A DNA stretch of 64,000 nt, from assembly GCF_000722695.1 (NCBI RefSeq), contig NZ_JPFU01000013.1, positions 558,001 to 622,000 of the forward strand, in the 5' to 3' direction. The translations under genes and the position numbers were made by a program. Positions 1-9,198 of this stretch are shown piece after piece. How positions within the stretch are numbered: position 1 is the first letter of the stretch; each line of letters opens with the position of its first letter. The stretch is from Streptococcus mitis. GTDB taxonomy: Bacteria > Bacillota > Bacilli > Lactobacillales > Streptococcaceae. The notes beneath the pieces were generated by a model that had not been told where the DNA came from, made no database searches, and saw only the letters and a program-made list of their open reading frames with translations.

Positions 1-697
1 AGGCCAACAAATGTTGATAAAATTCTTCTGACTCAGGATGGTTCATGACATAATCATAAACAGGTTCATCCACACCCGTTTGGTTTCTCAATTCTGGAAG
101 GTAATATGGATTTGGCAAAAAGCGCACATCAAAGACTAGGTCCGCATCAATCGGGATTCCATATTTAAAGCCAAAAGACATGACTTCGATACGGAAAGAC
201 TGGGCTTGCTCTTGATCTGAAAACTGCTCTGCAATGCTTTTACGCAGCTCACGCGGAGTGAGTTCAGTCGTATCCACCACATTTTGGCTCATATTTTTTA
301 AAGGTGCCAAGAGCTCGCGCTCTAGCTTGATTCCGTCTAAAATCCGTCCGTCTGCTGCTAGTGGGTGACTCCGTCTGGTTTCCTTGTAACGAGCGACCAA
401 TTCCTTATCAGCTGCATCCAAAAAGAGGATTTTAAAGTCCAGTTCTTCCTTGTTCTCCAACTCATCCAAAACAGCTTGAATCTCTGAAAAGAAAGAACGA
501 CTACGCATATCCACCACCAAGGCCAACTTATGGTCATCTTCCTTTGTTTCCACCAACTGCAAAAACTTAGGCAAGAGAGCTGGAGGCATATTATCAATAG
601 TGAAATAACCTAGATCCTCAAAAGACTGAATGGCCACGGTTTTCCCTGCACCACTCATCCCTGTCACAATCACCAAGTGAAGTTGTTTCTTTGTCAT
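1..697 (-). CDS. rapZ: RapZ/YvcJ-family nucleotide-binding protein (partial)
   Basis: P-loop protein of the RapZ/YvcJ family; members bind nucleotides and, in enterobacteria, act as an RNA adaptor controlling amino-sugar synthesis, while the Firmicute role is less defined. The N-terminus begins [20 protein letters not shown], with the Walker A motif at residues 13-20. The family-typical stretch [14 protein letters not shown] follows. The start is set by an AAGGAG ribosome-binding site 5 bases upstream. The C-terminal part runs off the left edge; about 232 of roughly 296 residues are present. It is the last gene seen of the leftward clpX-engB-ridA direction, separated from ridA by a hairpin terminator. 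Confidence 0.93.
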   Translation of the reverse strand, partial: MTKKQLHLVIVTGMSGAGKTVAIQSFEDLGYFTIDNMPPALLPKFLQLVETKEDDHKLALVVDMRSRSFFSEIQAVLDELENKEELDFKILFLDAADKELVARYKETRRSHPLAADGRILDGIKLERELLAPLKNMSQNVVDTTELTPRELRKSIAEQFSDQEQAQSFRIEVMSFGFKYGIPIDADLVFDVRFLPNPYYLPELRNQTGVDEPVYDYVMNHPESEEFYQHLLA

Positions 698-713
698 CTT
701 TTTCTCCTTATAT

Positions 714-741
714 CAAAAGAAGTTTGGCAGAACCAAACTTC
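714..741 (-). terminator. Hairpin terminator after ridA
   Basis: Perfect 9-bp stem GAAGTTTGG / CCAAACTTC with a 5-base loop, followed on the minus strand by TTTTGAT. It sits directly after the ridA stop and before rapZ. Confidence 0.7.
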
Positions 742-748
742 AACTAGC

Positions 749-1129
749 TTATCCAATCTCTGCGATGACTTCGATTTCGACTTTGACATCACGAGGAAGA
801 CGAGCTACCTCTACTGCTGAACGAGCTGGAAATTCCTCTTTAAAGGCCGTTTGGTAAACCTCGTTAAAAGGAACAAAGTCGTTCATATCGCTCAAGAAGC
901 AAGTTGTTTTGACAACATGGTCAAAGTCTGTTCCTGCTTCTGCCAAAATAGCACCAATATTTTTCAAGACTTGTTCTGTCTGTTCTTGGATCGTTTCTCC
1001 AACGATTTCCCCAGTTTCAGGAGAGAGAGGAACTTGACCACTAGCAAACAAAAGGTTGCCTACGATTTTTCCTTGAACATATGGTCCGATAGCCTTTGGA
1101 GCCTTATCAGTATGAATTGTTTTTGCCAT
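749..1129 (-). CDS. ridA: RidA family reactive intermediate deaminase
   Basis: Small cytosolic YjgF/YER057c/UK114-family protein of 126 residues, the usual length. RidA hydrolyses reactive enamine/imine intermediates released by PLP enzymes. The catalytic arginine lies in the conserved PARSAVEV motif (R103), and the family signature GQVPLSPETG is at residues 31-40. The start ATG has a GAGGAAAAGAAA leader. It follows engB with a 10-base gap and is probably cotranscribed with clpX and engB. Confidence 0.93.
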   Translation of the reverse strand: MAKTIHTDKAPKAIGPYVQGKIVGNLLFASGQVPLSPETGEIVGETIQEQTEQVLKNIGAILAEAGTDFDHVVKTTCFLSDMNDFVPFNEVYQTAFKEEFPARSAVEVARLPRDVKVEIEVIAEIG

Positions 1130-1139
1130 TTTCTTTTCC

Positions 1140-1727
1140 TCACAATTTTTCTAAGATTGCATCCCAAGCCTCATCCATCCCTGCCTTGCTGACAGATGAA
1201 AAGAGGATGAAGTCATCACTTGGGTCAAAGTTTAATTTCTTTTTGATTGCTGATTCGTGCTTGTTCCATTTACCACGAGGAATCTTGTCCGCCTTGGTCG
1301 CAACGATGATAACCGGAATCTCGTAATACTTGAGAAATTCGTACATCTGCACATCATCTACTGACGGGTCATGACGAAGGTCAACTAGACTGACTACCGC
1401 ACGAAGATTTTCCCGAGTCGTTAGGTACTCCTCAATCATGCGCCCCCACTTTTCACGTTCCTTTTTAGAAACACGGGCATAGCCATAACCAGGCACATCC
1501 ACAAAGCGCATCTTGTCATCGATATTAAAGAAGTTGAGAAGCTGGGTTTTACCAGGTTTTCCTGATGTACGAGCGAGATTCTTGCGATTGAGCATGGTGT
1601 TGATAAAGCTGGACTTACCAACATTTGAACGCCCTGCTAAGGCAATCTCTGGTAGTTCATCCTGCGGATAGTGGGATTTATTGGCCGCACTGAGCAAGAT
1701 TTCAGCATTGTGTGTATTAAGTTCCAT
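1140..1727 (-). CDS. engB: Ribosome biogenesis GTPase EngB/YsxC
   Basis: Essential Ras-like GTPase (YihA/YsxC/EngB) that acts in late assembly of the large ribosomal subunit. The P-loop GRSNVGKSS is at about residues 32-40, the G3 box DVPGYG and G4 box TKAD are present, and the length of 195 residues is typical. A GTG two codons upstream (1733) is in frame, but AGAGG five bases before the ATG at 1727 favours the shorter form. It lies 8 bases after clpX, the usual clpX-engB pair of streptococci. Confidence 0.95.
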   Translation of the reverse strand: MELNTHNAEILLSAANKSHYPQDELPEIALAGRSNVGKSSFINTMLNRKNLARTSGKPGKTQLLNFFNIDDKMRFVDVPGYGYARVSKKEREKWGRMIEEYLTTRENLRAVVSLVDLRHDPSVDDVQMYEFLKYYEIPVIIVATKADKIPRGKWNKHESAIKKKLNFDPSDDFILFSSVSKAGMDEAWDAILEKL

Positions 1728-1735
1728 AGTCACCT

Positions 1736-2968
1736 CTAGGCTGTCTCTAGGATTGGTTTATCCGTTCCATCGACAGCTTCTTTAGTGATGCGGACCAATT
1801 TCACATTTTCCTGACTCGGTACTTCAAACATAACATCTAACATGGTTTCTTCGATGATAGAGCGAAGACCACGCGCACCAGTTTTGCGTTCGATGGCTTT
1901 ATTGGCAATCTCTTGAAGGGCTTCGTCGTCAAATTCCAACTCGACATCATCATAAGAAAGTAAGGTTTGATATTGTTTCACCAAAGCATTTCTTGGCTCT
2001 TTCAAGATGCGAACCAAATCATCTACTGTCAACTGTTCAAGAGCAGCAAAAACAGGCAAGCGTCCAATCAACTCTGGGATAATACCAAATTTTTGAATAT
2101 CTTCTGCGATGATTTCTTGCATGTAGGAGCTATTTTCGTCAATCGCCTTGTTGTTTTGACCAAAGCCGATAACCTTTTCACCCAGACGTTGTTTGACGAT
2201 TTCTTCAATACCATCAAAGGCACCACCCACGATGAAGAGGATATTTTTGGTATCCACTTGAATCATCTCTTGTTGTGGATGTTTACGTCCACCTTGAGGC
2301 GGTACGCTGGCAACAGTTCCCTCGATAATCTTGAGAAGGGCTTGTTGCACCCCTTCACCAGAAACGTCACGTGTGATAGATACATTCTCGCTTTTCTTAG
2401 CAATCTTGTCAATTTCATCCACGTAGATAATCCCGCGCTCTGCACGTTCGATGTTAAAGTCAGCAGCCTGCAAGAGTTTGAGGAGAATATTTTCCACATC
2501 CTCACCTACATAACCAGCCTCAGTAAGAGCTGTTGCATCCGCAATCGCAAAAGGTACATTCAAGCTCTTAGCCAAGGTCTGAGCAAGGAAAGTTTTCCCT
2601 GAACCAGTTGGGCCAATCATCAAGATGTTTGACTTCTGCAAATCCACATCTTCTGACTCTTCACGCGTATCGTGGAAATTGATGCGTTTGTAATGGTTAT
2701 ATACTGCTACTGCCAAGGCACGTTTGGCACGATCTTGACCGATAACATAGTGGTTCAAGATATGGAGGAGTTCAATTGGTTTTGGAACTTCAGACAAGTC
2801 TGCCAAGACTTCTTCCGCCAACTCTTCCCGAATGATTTCCTGGGCTAACTCCACGCATTCATTACAGATAAAAGCGTTATTGCCAGCGATTATTTTTTGT
2901 ACTTCTTCTTGGCTTTTGCCACAAAATGAGCAATAAACCATCATATCATTATTCCTAGTTGTAGGCAT
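1736..2968 (-). CDS. clpX: ATP-dependent Clp protease ATP-binding subunit ClpX
   Basis: AAA+ unfoldase that recognises and feeds substrates to ClpP. The N-terminal zinc-binding domain has C13, C16, C35 and C38. Walker A GPTGSGKT is at residues 119-126, Walker B is IIYVDEIDK, and the substrate-threading loop region GYVG is present. The length of 410 residues matches streptococcal ClpX. It is the first large gene of a clpX-engB-ridA run and is preceded by a short membrane peptide gene and folA. Confidence 0.97.
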   Translation of the reverse strand: MPTTRNNDMMVYCSFCGKSQEEVQKIIAGNNAFICNECVELAQEIIREELAEEVLADLSEVPKPIELLHILNHYVIGQDRAKRALAVAVYNHYKRINFHDTREESEDVDLQKSNILMIGPTGSGKTFLAQTLAKSLNVPFAIADATALTEAGYVGEDVENILLKLLQAADFNIERAERGIIYVDEIDKIAKKSENVSITRDVSGEGVQQALLKIIEGTVASVPPQGGRKHPQQEMIQVDTKNILFIVGGAFDGIEEIVKQRLGEKVIGFGQNNKAIDENSSYMQEIIAEDIQKFGIIPELIGRLPVFAALEQLTVDDLVRILKEPRNALVKQYQTLLSYDDVELEFDDEALQEIANKAIERKTGARGLRSIIEETMLDVMFEVPSQENVKLVRITKEAVDGTDKPILETA

Positions 2969-3004
2969 GATTTCCTTCCGTTCTATTCTATACTATCATT
3001 CTAT

Positions 3005-3175
3005 CTAAAATAAGGTCATGTAAAAAGCATGGATACTATTGACCAAATTGGTAAAGGCATTTAACAAGAGCAGGACAGAAAGTCCATAACGCTTTTTACG
3101 AAAGGCCTGTGCTCCTGCAAGCAAGCAGACCAAACACAGCATGGCTGTGAAAAAACCAAATATACTACGCTCCAT
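3005..3175 (-). CDS. 56-residue hypothetical membrane peptide
   Basis: Short reading frame starting [20 protein letters not shown] and ending AFYMTLF. It predicts one strong hydrophobic segment at about residues 5-24 and a second at 33-50, separated by a basic loop (FRKKRYG), so it is probably a small integral membrane protein. Its ATG overlaps the folA stop codon as TAATG, which implies translational coupling. A similar small gene sits between dihydrofolate reductase and clpX in pneumococci. Function unknown. Confidence 0.7.
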   Translation of the reverse strand: MERSIFGFFTAMLCLVCLLAGAQAFRKKRYGLSVLLLLNAFTNLVNSIHAFYMTLF

Positions 3176-3681
3176 TAGACTTCCTTTCTCTTGCGGTATT
3201 GGATGGTAAAATCATAAGGATTTTTCTCATCTTTAGTATAGGATTTGCTTGAAACTGTCTCAAAAAGGGACAAGTCAAACTCTTCAGGGAAATAGGTATC
3301 TCCCTCCACCCGAGCATGGATTTGAGTGACAATTACTTCATCCAAATAGGGTTCAAAAGCCTGAAAAATCTGCTTCCCACCAATAATATAGAGATTCTTG
3401 TCTTGACCCTGATACCAGTCCAAGACAGACTGGACATCATGAAAAGTAGCAACTCCGTCTAGCTTTTCTTCCGAATTACGTGTCAAAATCAAGGTCTCCC
3501 GTTTTGGAAGCAGACGACGTCCCATTCCATCAAAGGTCACACGCCCCATCAAGATAGCATGATTCAGAGTTGTTTCTTTAAAGTGTTGCAATTCTGCTGG
3601 TAAATGCCAAGGCAGACGATTGTCCTTACCAATCACACCCTCTTCATCCTGGGCCCAAATAGCTACGATTTTCTTAGTCAT
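3175..3681 (-). CDS. folA: Dihydrofolate reductase
   Basis: Reduces dihydrofolate to tetrahydrofolate with NADPH; the target of trimethoprim. At 168 residues it is of usual length. The N-terminal motif [21 protein letters not shown] contains the catalytic acidic region; the NADPH-binding TLILTR and GGKQIFQAF motifs follow. The position equivalent to pneumococcal I100, where a change to Leu gives trimethoprim resistance, lies in the LYIIGGKQ segment and reads Ile-Ile, so the common resistance change is not evident by eye. The stop overlaps the next small gene. Confidence 0.96.
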   Translation of the reverse strand: MTKKIVAIWAQDEEGVIGKDNRLPWHLPAELQHFKETTLNHAILMGRVTFDGMGRRLLPKRETLILTRNSEEKLDGVATFHDVQSVLDWYQGQDKNLYIIGGKQIFQAFEPYLDEVIVTQIHARVEGDTYFPEEFDLSLFETVSSKSYTKDEKNPYDFTIQYRKRKEV

Positions 3682-3760
3682 GCTTCCATCCTTTTTACTG
3701 ATAGTACTATTTTATCAAAAAACTCAAAAAAAGACTGGTTTGGGATAGCTTACAAGATAG

Positions 3761-3791
3761 AAAAAATCTGTAAGAAAATTCCTACAGATTT
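3761..3791 (-). terminator. Terminator after dpr
   Basis: Nine-base arms AAATCTGTA / TACAGATTT read on the minus strand into TTTTTTCT. It lies 20 bases beyond the dpr stop. Confidence 0.75.
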
Positions 3792-3811
3792 ATATATGTT
3801 GATATTATTTC

Positions 3812-4330
3812 TTACAAACCAGGTGCTTGTCCAAGTTCTGCTGCAAGCATCCAGATTGTTTTGTCCGTTTCAGTTTTAGCATCTGCAAAGATACCGTTCG
3901 TCACATCGTCACCTTCTTCATCAGTAACATCCAAACCTTTTTGGAAAAGTTCTGACAAGTAACGGTAGATAACAAGAACACGTTCCAAGCTTTCTTCAAC
4001 ATTTCGGTATTCACCAGCTTCTTCTTCGATTTCACTGTTTTGAAGGAACTCTGTCAATGTAGAGAATGGGCTTCCACCAAGTGTAATCAAACGTTCGCTG
4101 ATTTCATCCAATTGACCATCAAGAGCATCCATGTACTCATCCATTTTTGGATGCCATACAAGGAAACCACGACCACGCATGTACCAGTGCACTTGGTGCA
4201 AGGCAACGTGAGCTACATACAAATCAGCAACAGCTTGGTTCAAGACTTCCTTTGTTTTTGCCAATGCTACTGGTGCTGCTTTTGTTAATGATGTTACGTC
4301 TTTTACTGCTTCTTTTTTCAATTCTACCAT
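3812..4330 (-). CDS. dpr: Dps-like peroxide resistance protein Dpr
   Basis: Dodecameric ferritin-like protein that stores iron and protects DNA from Fenton chemistry in catalase-negative streptococci. The ferroxidase ligand pattern [12 protein letters not shown] followed by [13 protein letters not shown] is intact. An upstream in-frame ATG exists at 4348, but GAGGTAAAAACA before the ATG at 4330 supports the 172-residue start MVELKKEAV. It is transcribed alone, with its own terminator. Confidence 0.95.
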   Translation of the reverse strand: MVELKKEAVKDVTSLTKAAPVALAKTKEVLNQAVADLYVAHVALHQVHWYMRGRGFLVWHPKMDEYMDALDGQLDEISERLITLGGSPFSTLTEFLQNSEIEEEAGEYRNVEESLERVLVIYRYLSELFQKGLDVTDEEGDDVTNGIFADAKTETDKTIWMLAAELGQAPGL

Positions 4331-4515
4331 TGTTTTTACCTCATTCATTATTTTTTGTAACCACTGCTTAATGATTACTACCTTAGTATACTACTAAAAA
4401 AACCAATAGCAAGCCAAAAGACTCACATGAGAAAAGTTGCAATAGACTGATAATTTAAGAATTATTTAGAGATTTTTTGATTAAATTTCATACCCCTTCG
4501 CTTCAGTAAAACAAA

Positions 4516-4548
4516 GAAAAAGAGGATGCAAATTTCTTGCACACTCCT
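4516..4548 (-). terminator. Terminator after lytC
   Basis: Imperfect hairpin (GAG..TGCA / TGCA..CTC arms) followed by CTTTTTCTTTG on the minus strand, 17 bases beyond the lytC stop. Confidence 0.6.
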
Positions 4549-4564
4549 TTCTCAACTTTATATC

Positions 4565-6046
4565 TTAATACCAAACGCTGACGTCGACACGACCACGAAT
4601 TCCTTTTAAGTATTCAGATGAAGTATATTGCCATCCTTTTTCTCCCGAATAATGAGGATTATTCCAATCAAGCGCATCTGTATAGGCTGCAACCCAGTTG
4701 ACATGTTGTAAAATATCTGGATGATTCAAACGAGTTTGCAAGAGTTGACGATAGCTATAAACTTTCACATTTTGATAACCAGCCTGCTTCATTGTTGCCA
4801 TATACTTATTGATAATCTTGACCCAGGTTCCAGTATCACTTGGAGCTCTCTTTGTTTTATTGACATATTCCCAGTTCTCAACATCATAGTAGATAGGATA
4901 TGACAAGTTCATATTGTATTTTTTCAAGAGTTCAATAGTCTGATTGGCATCATTCTCAGCATCAGTTTCATTTTCAGCATAAGTATAGAGGTAAACCCCA
5001 TAAGGAATTCCAAGACGGTTTAACTCCTTGATATTATAAGCCAATTCCTTATCCTCAGTTCCACTATAACCCAAACGAACAATGACTCCATCTACTCCAT
5101 TATCATCAATGACTTTTTTCCAGTCACTGATACGACCATTGTGCTCACTGACATCAATAACTTTTTTTACTTGATCAGTCCCAACTTGTTCTTCACGATG
5201 GTTAAAGAAATAACGTCTGCCATTTCGGTGAACCCAGCCAACATTCAGGTCTTTCTTTTCTTTTAACTCACCTGAGTCAGAAAAAATATAGCGAGCATCA
5301 TTCATGACTAATTCACCAGTCGCCATAGCACCACTTTCTGTCAAATAGTAGTTACCCTGCCACTCATCTTTAGCCATGTAACCCCACTTCTTGAAATAGT
5401 ACCACTTTCCGTCTACCTTTTGCCACTCTTGATTAGCATAAGAGCCATCAGACTTGAGATAGAAGTAAGACGAATAGGCTGGATCATAGAGCCATTCATT
5501 TTGCATCATGGCACCTTGAGCATTTAGGAAATAACTTCCCTGCCATTGGCTTTTAGCCATATAGCCCCATTTCTTAAAATAGTACCATTTACCTCCAACA
5601 GAGTGCCATTCTTGATTAGCATAAGAGCCATCAGACTTCAGGTAAAACCAATTCTTGTAGGCATTATCATAAACCCATTCATTTTTGACCATATAACCAC
5701 CTGATTTCAGGTAGTAATTGCCCTGCCACTCGTTTTGAGCATAACGTCCGTCTGACTTAATATAAAACCAAGCCTTATAGTAGTTATCAAAAATCCACTC
5801 ACTCTTGGCTTTGGAACCATCAGCCTTTACATAATAATCCCCATCCCAGTGGGCAGAAGCATTGGTCTTTACTCCTTCGCTCGTTTGAGTTTTATTAGAA
5901 GACTGATTTTGCTCTGAACTACTTGAAACTGTCCTTGTATCCTGCGAAGTTTTTGAAGCTTCAGTTTCATTTGCAGCGACATGATTAATTGACAAGCCGA
6001 GTAAACAGATACTTGCTAATCCAATTTTTCCAATCTTTGTTTTCAA
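4565..6046 (-). CDS. lytC: Choline-binding GH25 lysozyme LytC
   Basis: Secreted cell-wall muramidase. A signal peptide (KTKIGKIGLASICLLGL...VAA-NE) leads into a Ser/Thr-rich linker. About ten choline-binding-type repeats follow (aromatic WYY/WFY and GYM/SYANQEW units, residues about 60-275). The C-terminal GH25 domain of about 200 residues includes VIDVSEHNG and the catalytic-type YYDVENWE. Repeats-first order is characteristic of pneumococcal LytC. I chose the TTG at 6046: it has GGAGAGG upstream, whereas the in-frame ATG at 6079 lies inside the tpiA terminator hairpin. Gene order dpr-lytC-tpiA matches pneumococcus. Confidence 0.93.
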   Translation of the reverse strand: MKTKIGKIGLASICLLGLSINHVAANETEASKTSQDTRTVSSSSEQNQSSNKTQTSEGVKTNASAHWDGDYYVKADGSKAKSEWIFDNYYKAWFYIKSDGRYAQNEWQGNYYLKSGGYMVKNEWVYDNAYKNWFYLKSDGSYANQEWHSVGGKWYYFKKWGYMAKSQWQGSYFLNAQGAMMQNEWLYDPAYSSYFYLKSDGSYANQEWQKVDGKWYYFKKWGYMAKDEWQGNYYLTESGAMATGELVMNDARYIFSDSGELKEKKDLNVGWVHRNGRRYFFNHREEQVGTDQVKKVIDVSEHNGRISDWKKVIDDNGVDGVIVRLGYSGTEDKELAYNIKELNRLGIPYGVYLYTYAENETDAENDANQTIELLKKYNMNLSYPIYYDVENWEYVNKTKRAPSDTGTWVKIINKYMATMKQAGYQNVKVYSYRQLLQTRLNHPDILQHVNWVAAYTDALDWNNPHYSGEKGWQYTSSEYLKGIRGRVDVSVWY

Positions 6047-6060
6047 TCTTTCCTCTCCTA

Positions 6061-6093
6061 TAAAAAATGGAACAAGCATTCGAATGCTGTTCC
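6061..6093 (-). terminator. Terminator between tpiA and lytC
   Basis: GGAACA.GCATTC / GAATGC.TGTTCC palindrome followed by ATTTTTTA on the minus strand, 20 bases after the tpiA stop. It contains the alternative lytC ATG. Confidence 0.75.
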
Positions 6094-6112
6094 ACCTAGC
6101 TTTTGCTACTGA

Positions 6113-6871
6113 TTATTTTACAAAGTCAAGCAAAGCCAAGAAGCTTTCTGCTTCAAGTGACGCACCACCTACAAGGGCACCGTCAACGTCTGGGCAAGCC
6201 ATGTATGAAGCAACGTTTTCAGGTTTAACAGAACCACCGTATTGAACACGAACTTTGTCCGCAACTTCTTGACCAAAGTCAGCAGCTACAACGTCACGAA
6301 CAACTTTACACATTTTTTGTGCGTCGTCTTGTGAAGCTGATTTACCAGTACCGATAGCCCAGATTGGCTCATAAGCGATAACTGATGCAGCAACTTGTTC
6401 AGCTGTCAAACCAGCCAATGCAGCAGATACTTGAGCACCTACAAATTCAGCTGCTTTACCAGCTTCGTAAGTTTCAAGTGACTCACCACAACAGATGATT
6501 GGAAGCATACCGTTTGCAAAGATTGCTTTTGCTTTTTTGTTGATATCTTCGTCAGTTTCATGGAAGTAGTCACGGCGTTCTGAGTGACCGATAACAACGT
6601 AGTCAGTACCGATTTCTTTCAAAACTTGTGGGCTTGTTTCACCAGTGAAAGCACCTGCATTTTCAAAGTAGCAGTTTTGAGCAGCAACTTTAAGGTTTGA
6701 GCCTTTTGCAGCTACAAGAACAGTTGTCAAATCAAGAGCTGGAGCTGCGATGCCTGCTTCAACAAGATCTGATGAAGGAAGTTTTGATGCAACTGCTTCA
6801 ACAAATGCTTTAGCTTCTTCTGGATTTTTGTTCATTTTCCAGTTACCAGCGATAAATGGTTTACGTGACAT
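6113..6871 (-). CDS. tpiA: Triosephosphate isomerase
   Basis: Glycolytic interconversion of dihydroxyacetone phosphate and glyceraldehyde 3-phosphate. The N-terminal FIAGNWKMN (catalytic Asn/Lys), the catalytic His in VIGHSERR and the catalytic Glu in [11 protein letters not shown] are all present. The ATG at 6871 (MSRKPFIAG, 252 residues) has AGAGGT upstream; the seven-residue longer reading from 6892 is not needed. A candidate promoter, TTGCAA-17-TAAAAT, lies upstream on the minus strand. Confidence 0.97.
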   Translation of the reverse strand: MSRKPFIAGNWKMNKNPEEAKAFVEAVASKLPSSDLVEAGIAAPALDLTTVLVAAKGSNLKVAAQNCYFENAGAFTGETSPQVLKEIGTDYVVIGHSERRDYFHETDEDINKKAKAIFANGMLPIICCGESLETYEAGKAAEFVGAQVSAALAGLTAEQVAASVIAYEPIWAIGTGKSASQDDAQKMCKVVRDVVAADFGQEVADKVRVQYGGSVKPENVASYMACPDVDGALVGGASLEAESFLALLDFVK

Positions 6872-6994
6872 TTCACATACCTCTTTTTTCAATTTATTTT
6901 CTATTTATTTTATCACAATTATACACAGCTTGCAAATCTTACTAGAATTTCAAGCCTGCTGACATGTATTAATCCTTCCAACGTAACTTCTCAA

Positions 6995-7040
6995 AGTAAC
7001 TTCCACTTGACTTGCCGAAGTGGAAATTAGTCTAAAACGG
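6995..7040. repeat. IS-end-like inverted motif left of the IS30 element
   Basis: Contains AACTTCCACTT and, after a short loop, AAGTGGAAATTAGTCTAAAACGG. The latter matches the IS30 terminal repeat pattern GTGGAA.TTAGT.T.A.ACG nearby. It looks like two related IS ends placed back to back with no transposase between them. Confidence 0.55.
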
Positions 7041-7047
7041 ATTTTTA

Positions 7048-8307
7048 TGGTGGAATTAAGTGTGAGACGTTTGAGTTAGAAATGAGGCTCACTATGACAA
7101 AACATAAACACCTTACCCTTTCAGACCGTAATGATATCCAATTAGGCTTAGAGCGCGGTGAAACCTTCAAAGCTATTGGACAATCCATTCTAAAAGACCC
7201 GACCACTGTCTCCAAAGAAGTCAAACGAAACAGACAAGTCCGAGAGTCTACGTGTGATAACCTTCCCTGCCCTTTACTCGATAAGGCTCCCTTTGTCTGT
7301 AATGGATGTCCTAAAAGAAGACAAAATTGTGGATTTAAAAAAATTTTCTACCTTGCTAAACAAGCTCAAAAACAATACGAACAAACTCTTGTTGAGGCTC
7401 GTGAAGGCACTCCCCTTAATTCTAAGACCTTCTGGGACATGGACAAAGTCATTTCTGATGGTGTTAAAAAGGGACAACACATCTATCATATCCTCAAAAC
7501 TCACAATCTTGATGTCAGCTCCTCAACTGTCTATCGACATATCCGAAAAGGATACCTATCTATCGCTCCGATTGATCTTGCCAGAGCCGTTAAATTCAAA
7601 GAAAGACGGAAAAGTAAACTACCTTCCATCCCTAAAGAAGCTAAAAAAGGCCGTTCCTATGAGGATTTCCAAAACTATTTAGTCCTTAATCAACTAGACT
7701 CTTGGCTGGAAATGGACACAGTTCTGGGCAGGATGGGAGGTAAAGTCCTACTTACCTTCAACCTGTCTTTCTGTAACTTTATCTTCGCTAGGCTTCTGGA
7801 TAATAAAACTGCCCTTGAGGTTACCAAACACCTCTATGCCATCAAGAACACTCTTCACCAAGCTGACAAAGATTTCTTCCAACTCTTTCCTGTCATTCTT
7901 ACCGATAATGGTGGAGAGTTTGCCAGGGTTGATGATATCGAAATGGATGTGCGAGGAGAGAGTAAACTCTTCTTTTGTGACCCTAATCGCTCTGACCAGA
8001 AAGGGAGAATTGAGAAAAATCACACGCTGATTCGTGACATTCTACCTAAGGGAACTTCTTTTGACAACTTAACTCAAGAGGACATCAATCTCGTCTGCTC
8101 TCATGTCAACAGCGTCAAACGGGCTGCTTTGAATGGAAAGTCAGCCTATGAACTCTTTGCCTTTACTTATGGAGAAGAGATTCCTAAGCTTCTCGGCATT
8201 TCTAAAATACCTGCAGAAGACGTCTGTCAGTCTTCAAAATTACTCCAACATAAAATCTAAAAACTAATCTTCAACCCCATTCAAACGTCTCACACTAACT
8301 TCCACCA
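7048..8307 (+). mobile_element. IS30-family insertion sequence, 1260 bp
   Basis: Ends are about 29-bp imperfect inverted repeats (7048-7076 and 8279-8307) that differ at three positions; both begin TGGTGGAA with TGAGACGTTTGA inside. A dinucleotide TA flanks both ends, consistent with the 2-3 bp target duplication of IS30 elements. One intact transposase gene fills the interior. The element sits between tpiA and dnaD, neighbours in pneumococcus. Confidence 0.88.
7094..8260 (+). CDS. IS30-family transposase
   Basis: DDE transposase of about 388 residues. An N-terminal helix-turn-helix (LTLSDRNDIQLGLERGETFKAIGQ) is followed by a Cys pair-rich zinc-like segment (CPLL...CNGCPKRRQNC). The catalytic core has D in WLEMDTVLG, D in VILTDNGGEF and E in KGRIEKNHT. 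The frame is intact, so the element may be active. AGG lies six bases before this ATG; an in-frame ATG at 7082 would add four residues. It is one of the few plus-strand genes here. Confidence 0.92.
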   Translation: MTKHKHLTLSDRNDIQLGLERGETFKAIGQSILKDPTTVSKEVKRNRQVRESTCDNLPCPLLDKAPFVCNGCPKRRQNCGFKKIFYLAKQAQKQYEQTLVEAREGTPLNSKTFWDMDKVISDGVKKGQHIYHILKTHNLDVSSSTVYRHIRKGYLSIAPIDLARAVKFKERRKSKLPSIPKEAKKGRSYEDFQNYLVLNQLDSWLEMDTVLGRMGGKVLLTFNLSFCNFIFARLLDNKTALEVTKHLYAIKNTLHQADKDFFQLFPVILTDNGGEFARVDDIEMDVRGESKLFFCDPNRSDQKGRIEKNHTLIRDILPKGTSFDNLTQEDINLVCSHVNSVKRAALNGKSAYELFAFTYGEEIPKLLGISKIPAEDVCQSSKLLQHKI

Positions 8308-8308
8308 T

Positions 8309-8336
8309 AGCGGAACTTAATCTGAAACGCTTTCAG
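8309..8336. repeat. IS-end-like repeat right of the IS30 element
   Basis: GCGGAACTTAATCTGAAACG aligns to the IS30 inverted repeat at 17 of 24 positions and abuts the right end of the element. Confidence 0.5.
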
Positions 8337-8406
8337 ATGAGAGGATTTTGTGCGCTCTTTTTTTCGATTCAGTTTGGTTACAAAAGCAATAAAATCAAGC
8401 ATGATT

Positions 8407-8450
8407 AAAACCAGTGGAACTTACCCTGACACGGATTTCCACTGGTTTTT
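8407..8450. terminator. Bidirectional hairpin, likely dnaD terminator
   Basis: Thirteen-base perfect arms AAAACCAGTGGAA / TTCCACTGGTTTT, with A and T tracts on both sides, so it can terminate on either strand. The arms again contain the GTGGAACTTA IS-end motif. Confidence 0.65.
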
Positions 8451-8464
8451 AGAATTTTTATCAG

Positions 8465-8505
8465 ACTAACTTCCACTTGGATTAGCGGTGGAACTTAGTT
8501 TGGGA
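8465..8505. repeat. IS-end-like hairpin next to dnaD
   Basis: AACTTCCAC and GTGGAACTT arms about 13 bases apart, the same paired motif as at 6995-7040, ending just after the dnaD stop. Confidence 0.5.
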
Positions 8506-8512
8506 ATTTACC

Positions 8513-9190
8513 TTAATCCTTCCAAAGATCCATGGCATTTCTGAAATCTGCAGATACTTGTGTCGACTGAGGATTGCTTGCTTCTCTCTCTGCTCGCTTA
8601 GCCTCGATTTGAGCCACACCTTTGATACCTTCATGGCGCCAGTTTCTCAAAATAGCCTGAATGTACTTCCAGTTTGGTTTCCCATTCAAAACAGCTTCAC
8701 GAAGAGCTTCCTTAATCAAGTCAGCACTGGTTCCATCTTCCTTTAGTGTCTTGGTCAAATCCTCAATTTCAAAAGGAGTCAATAAGCGCCCCAACTCCTG
8801 CTGGAAAGTTTCCACCAAATCCTTAAGCTGGTTTTGAGGTGTCAGCTGGACTGAACTTGAATGAGCAACTCCAAGCAAGTCATCCAAACGTTCCAAGGCT
8901 AGACTAGCATCAAAAAGCAATTCAATTTCGCCATTCAATTCGATCGTTCGATACTGAAGGAGTCCTCTCTCCGTCAGATTGGAAATGGCCTGATTGACAT
9001 CCGAAATTTCCTTGCCAATCCTTTCAGCAATCTGGCTTGGCGACATTTCATCCAAACCTGTCGTATTTTGCAAATAGAAAAATTGCCAGACCAGAAAATC
9101 GTCGCTAGAAGGAAAGAGTTCCTTAAAATGCAAGAGCAGGGCACTCGGTAAAACCAAGTTCCCTGATTTAAAAGCGTCTAAATATGTCAT
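8513..9190 (-). CDS. dnaD: DnaD-domain replication protein
   Basis: Primosomal DnaD-like protein of 225 residues. The N-terminal winged-helix region (about 1-110, with MSPSQIAERIGKEISDVNQA) is followed by a C-terminal DnaB_2/DnaD domain (LTPFEIEDLTKTL ... WKYIQAILRNW). DnaD helps load the replicative helicase during initiation and restart in Firmicutes. It starts 8 bases after metA, suggesting cotranscription. A ribosome-binding site AGAGGAATT precedes the ATG. Confidence 0.9.
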   Translation of the reverse strand: MTYLDAFKSGNLVLPSALLLHFKELFPSSDDFLVWQFFYLQNTTGLDEMSPSQIAERIGKEISDVNQAISNLTERGLLQYRTIELNGEIELLFDASLALERLDDLLGVAHSSSVQLTPQNQLKDLVETFQQELGRLLTPFEIEDLTKTLKEDGTSADLIKEALREAVLNGKPNWKYIQAILRNWRHEGIKGVAQIEAKRAEREASNPQSTQVSADFRNAMDLWKD

Positions 9191-9198
9191 AATTCCTC

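Noticed and set aside
4565..6079. lytC start at the ATG at 6079
   Set aside because: That ATG is inside the tpiA terminator hairpin, whereas the TTG at 6046 has a good ribosome-binding site and starts a normal signal peptide.
6872..7081. A second IS transposase left of the IS30 element
   Set aside because: Only IS-end-like motifs are present; there is no reading frame of any length besides the one at 7094.
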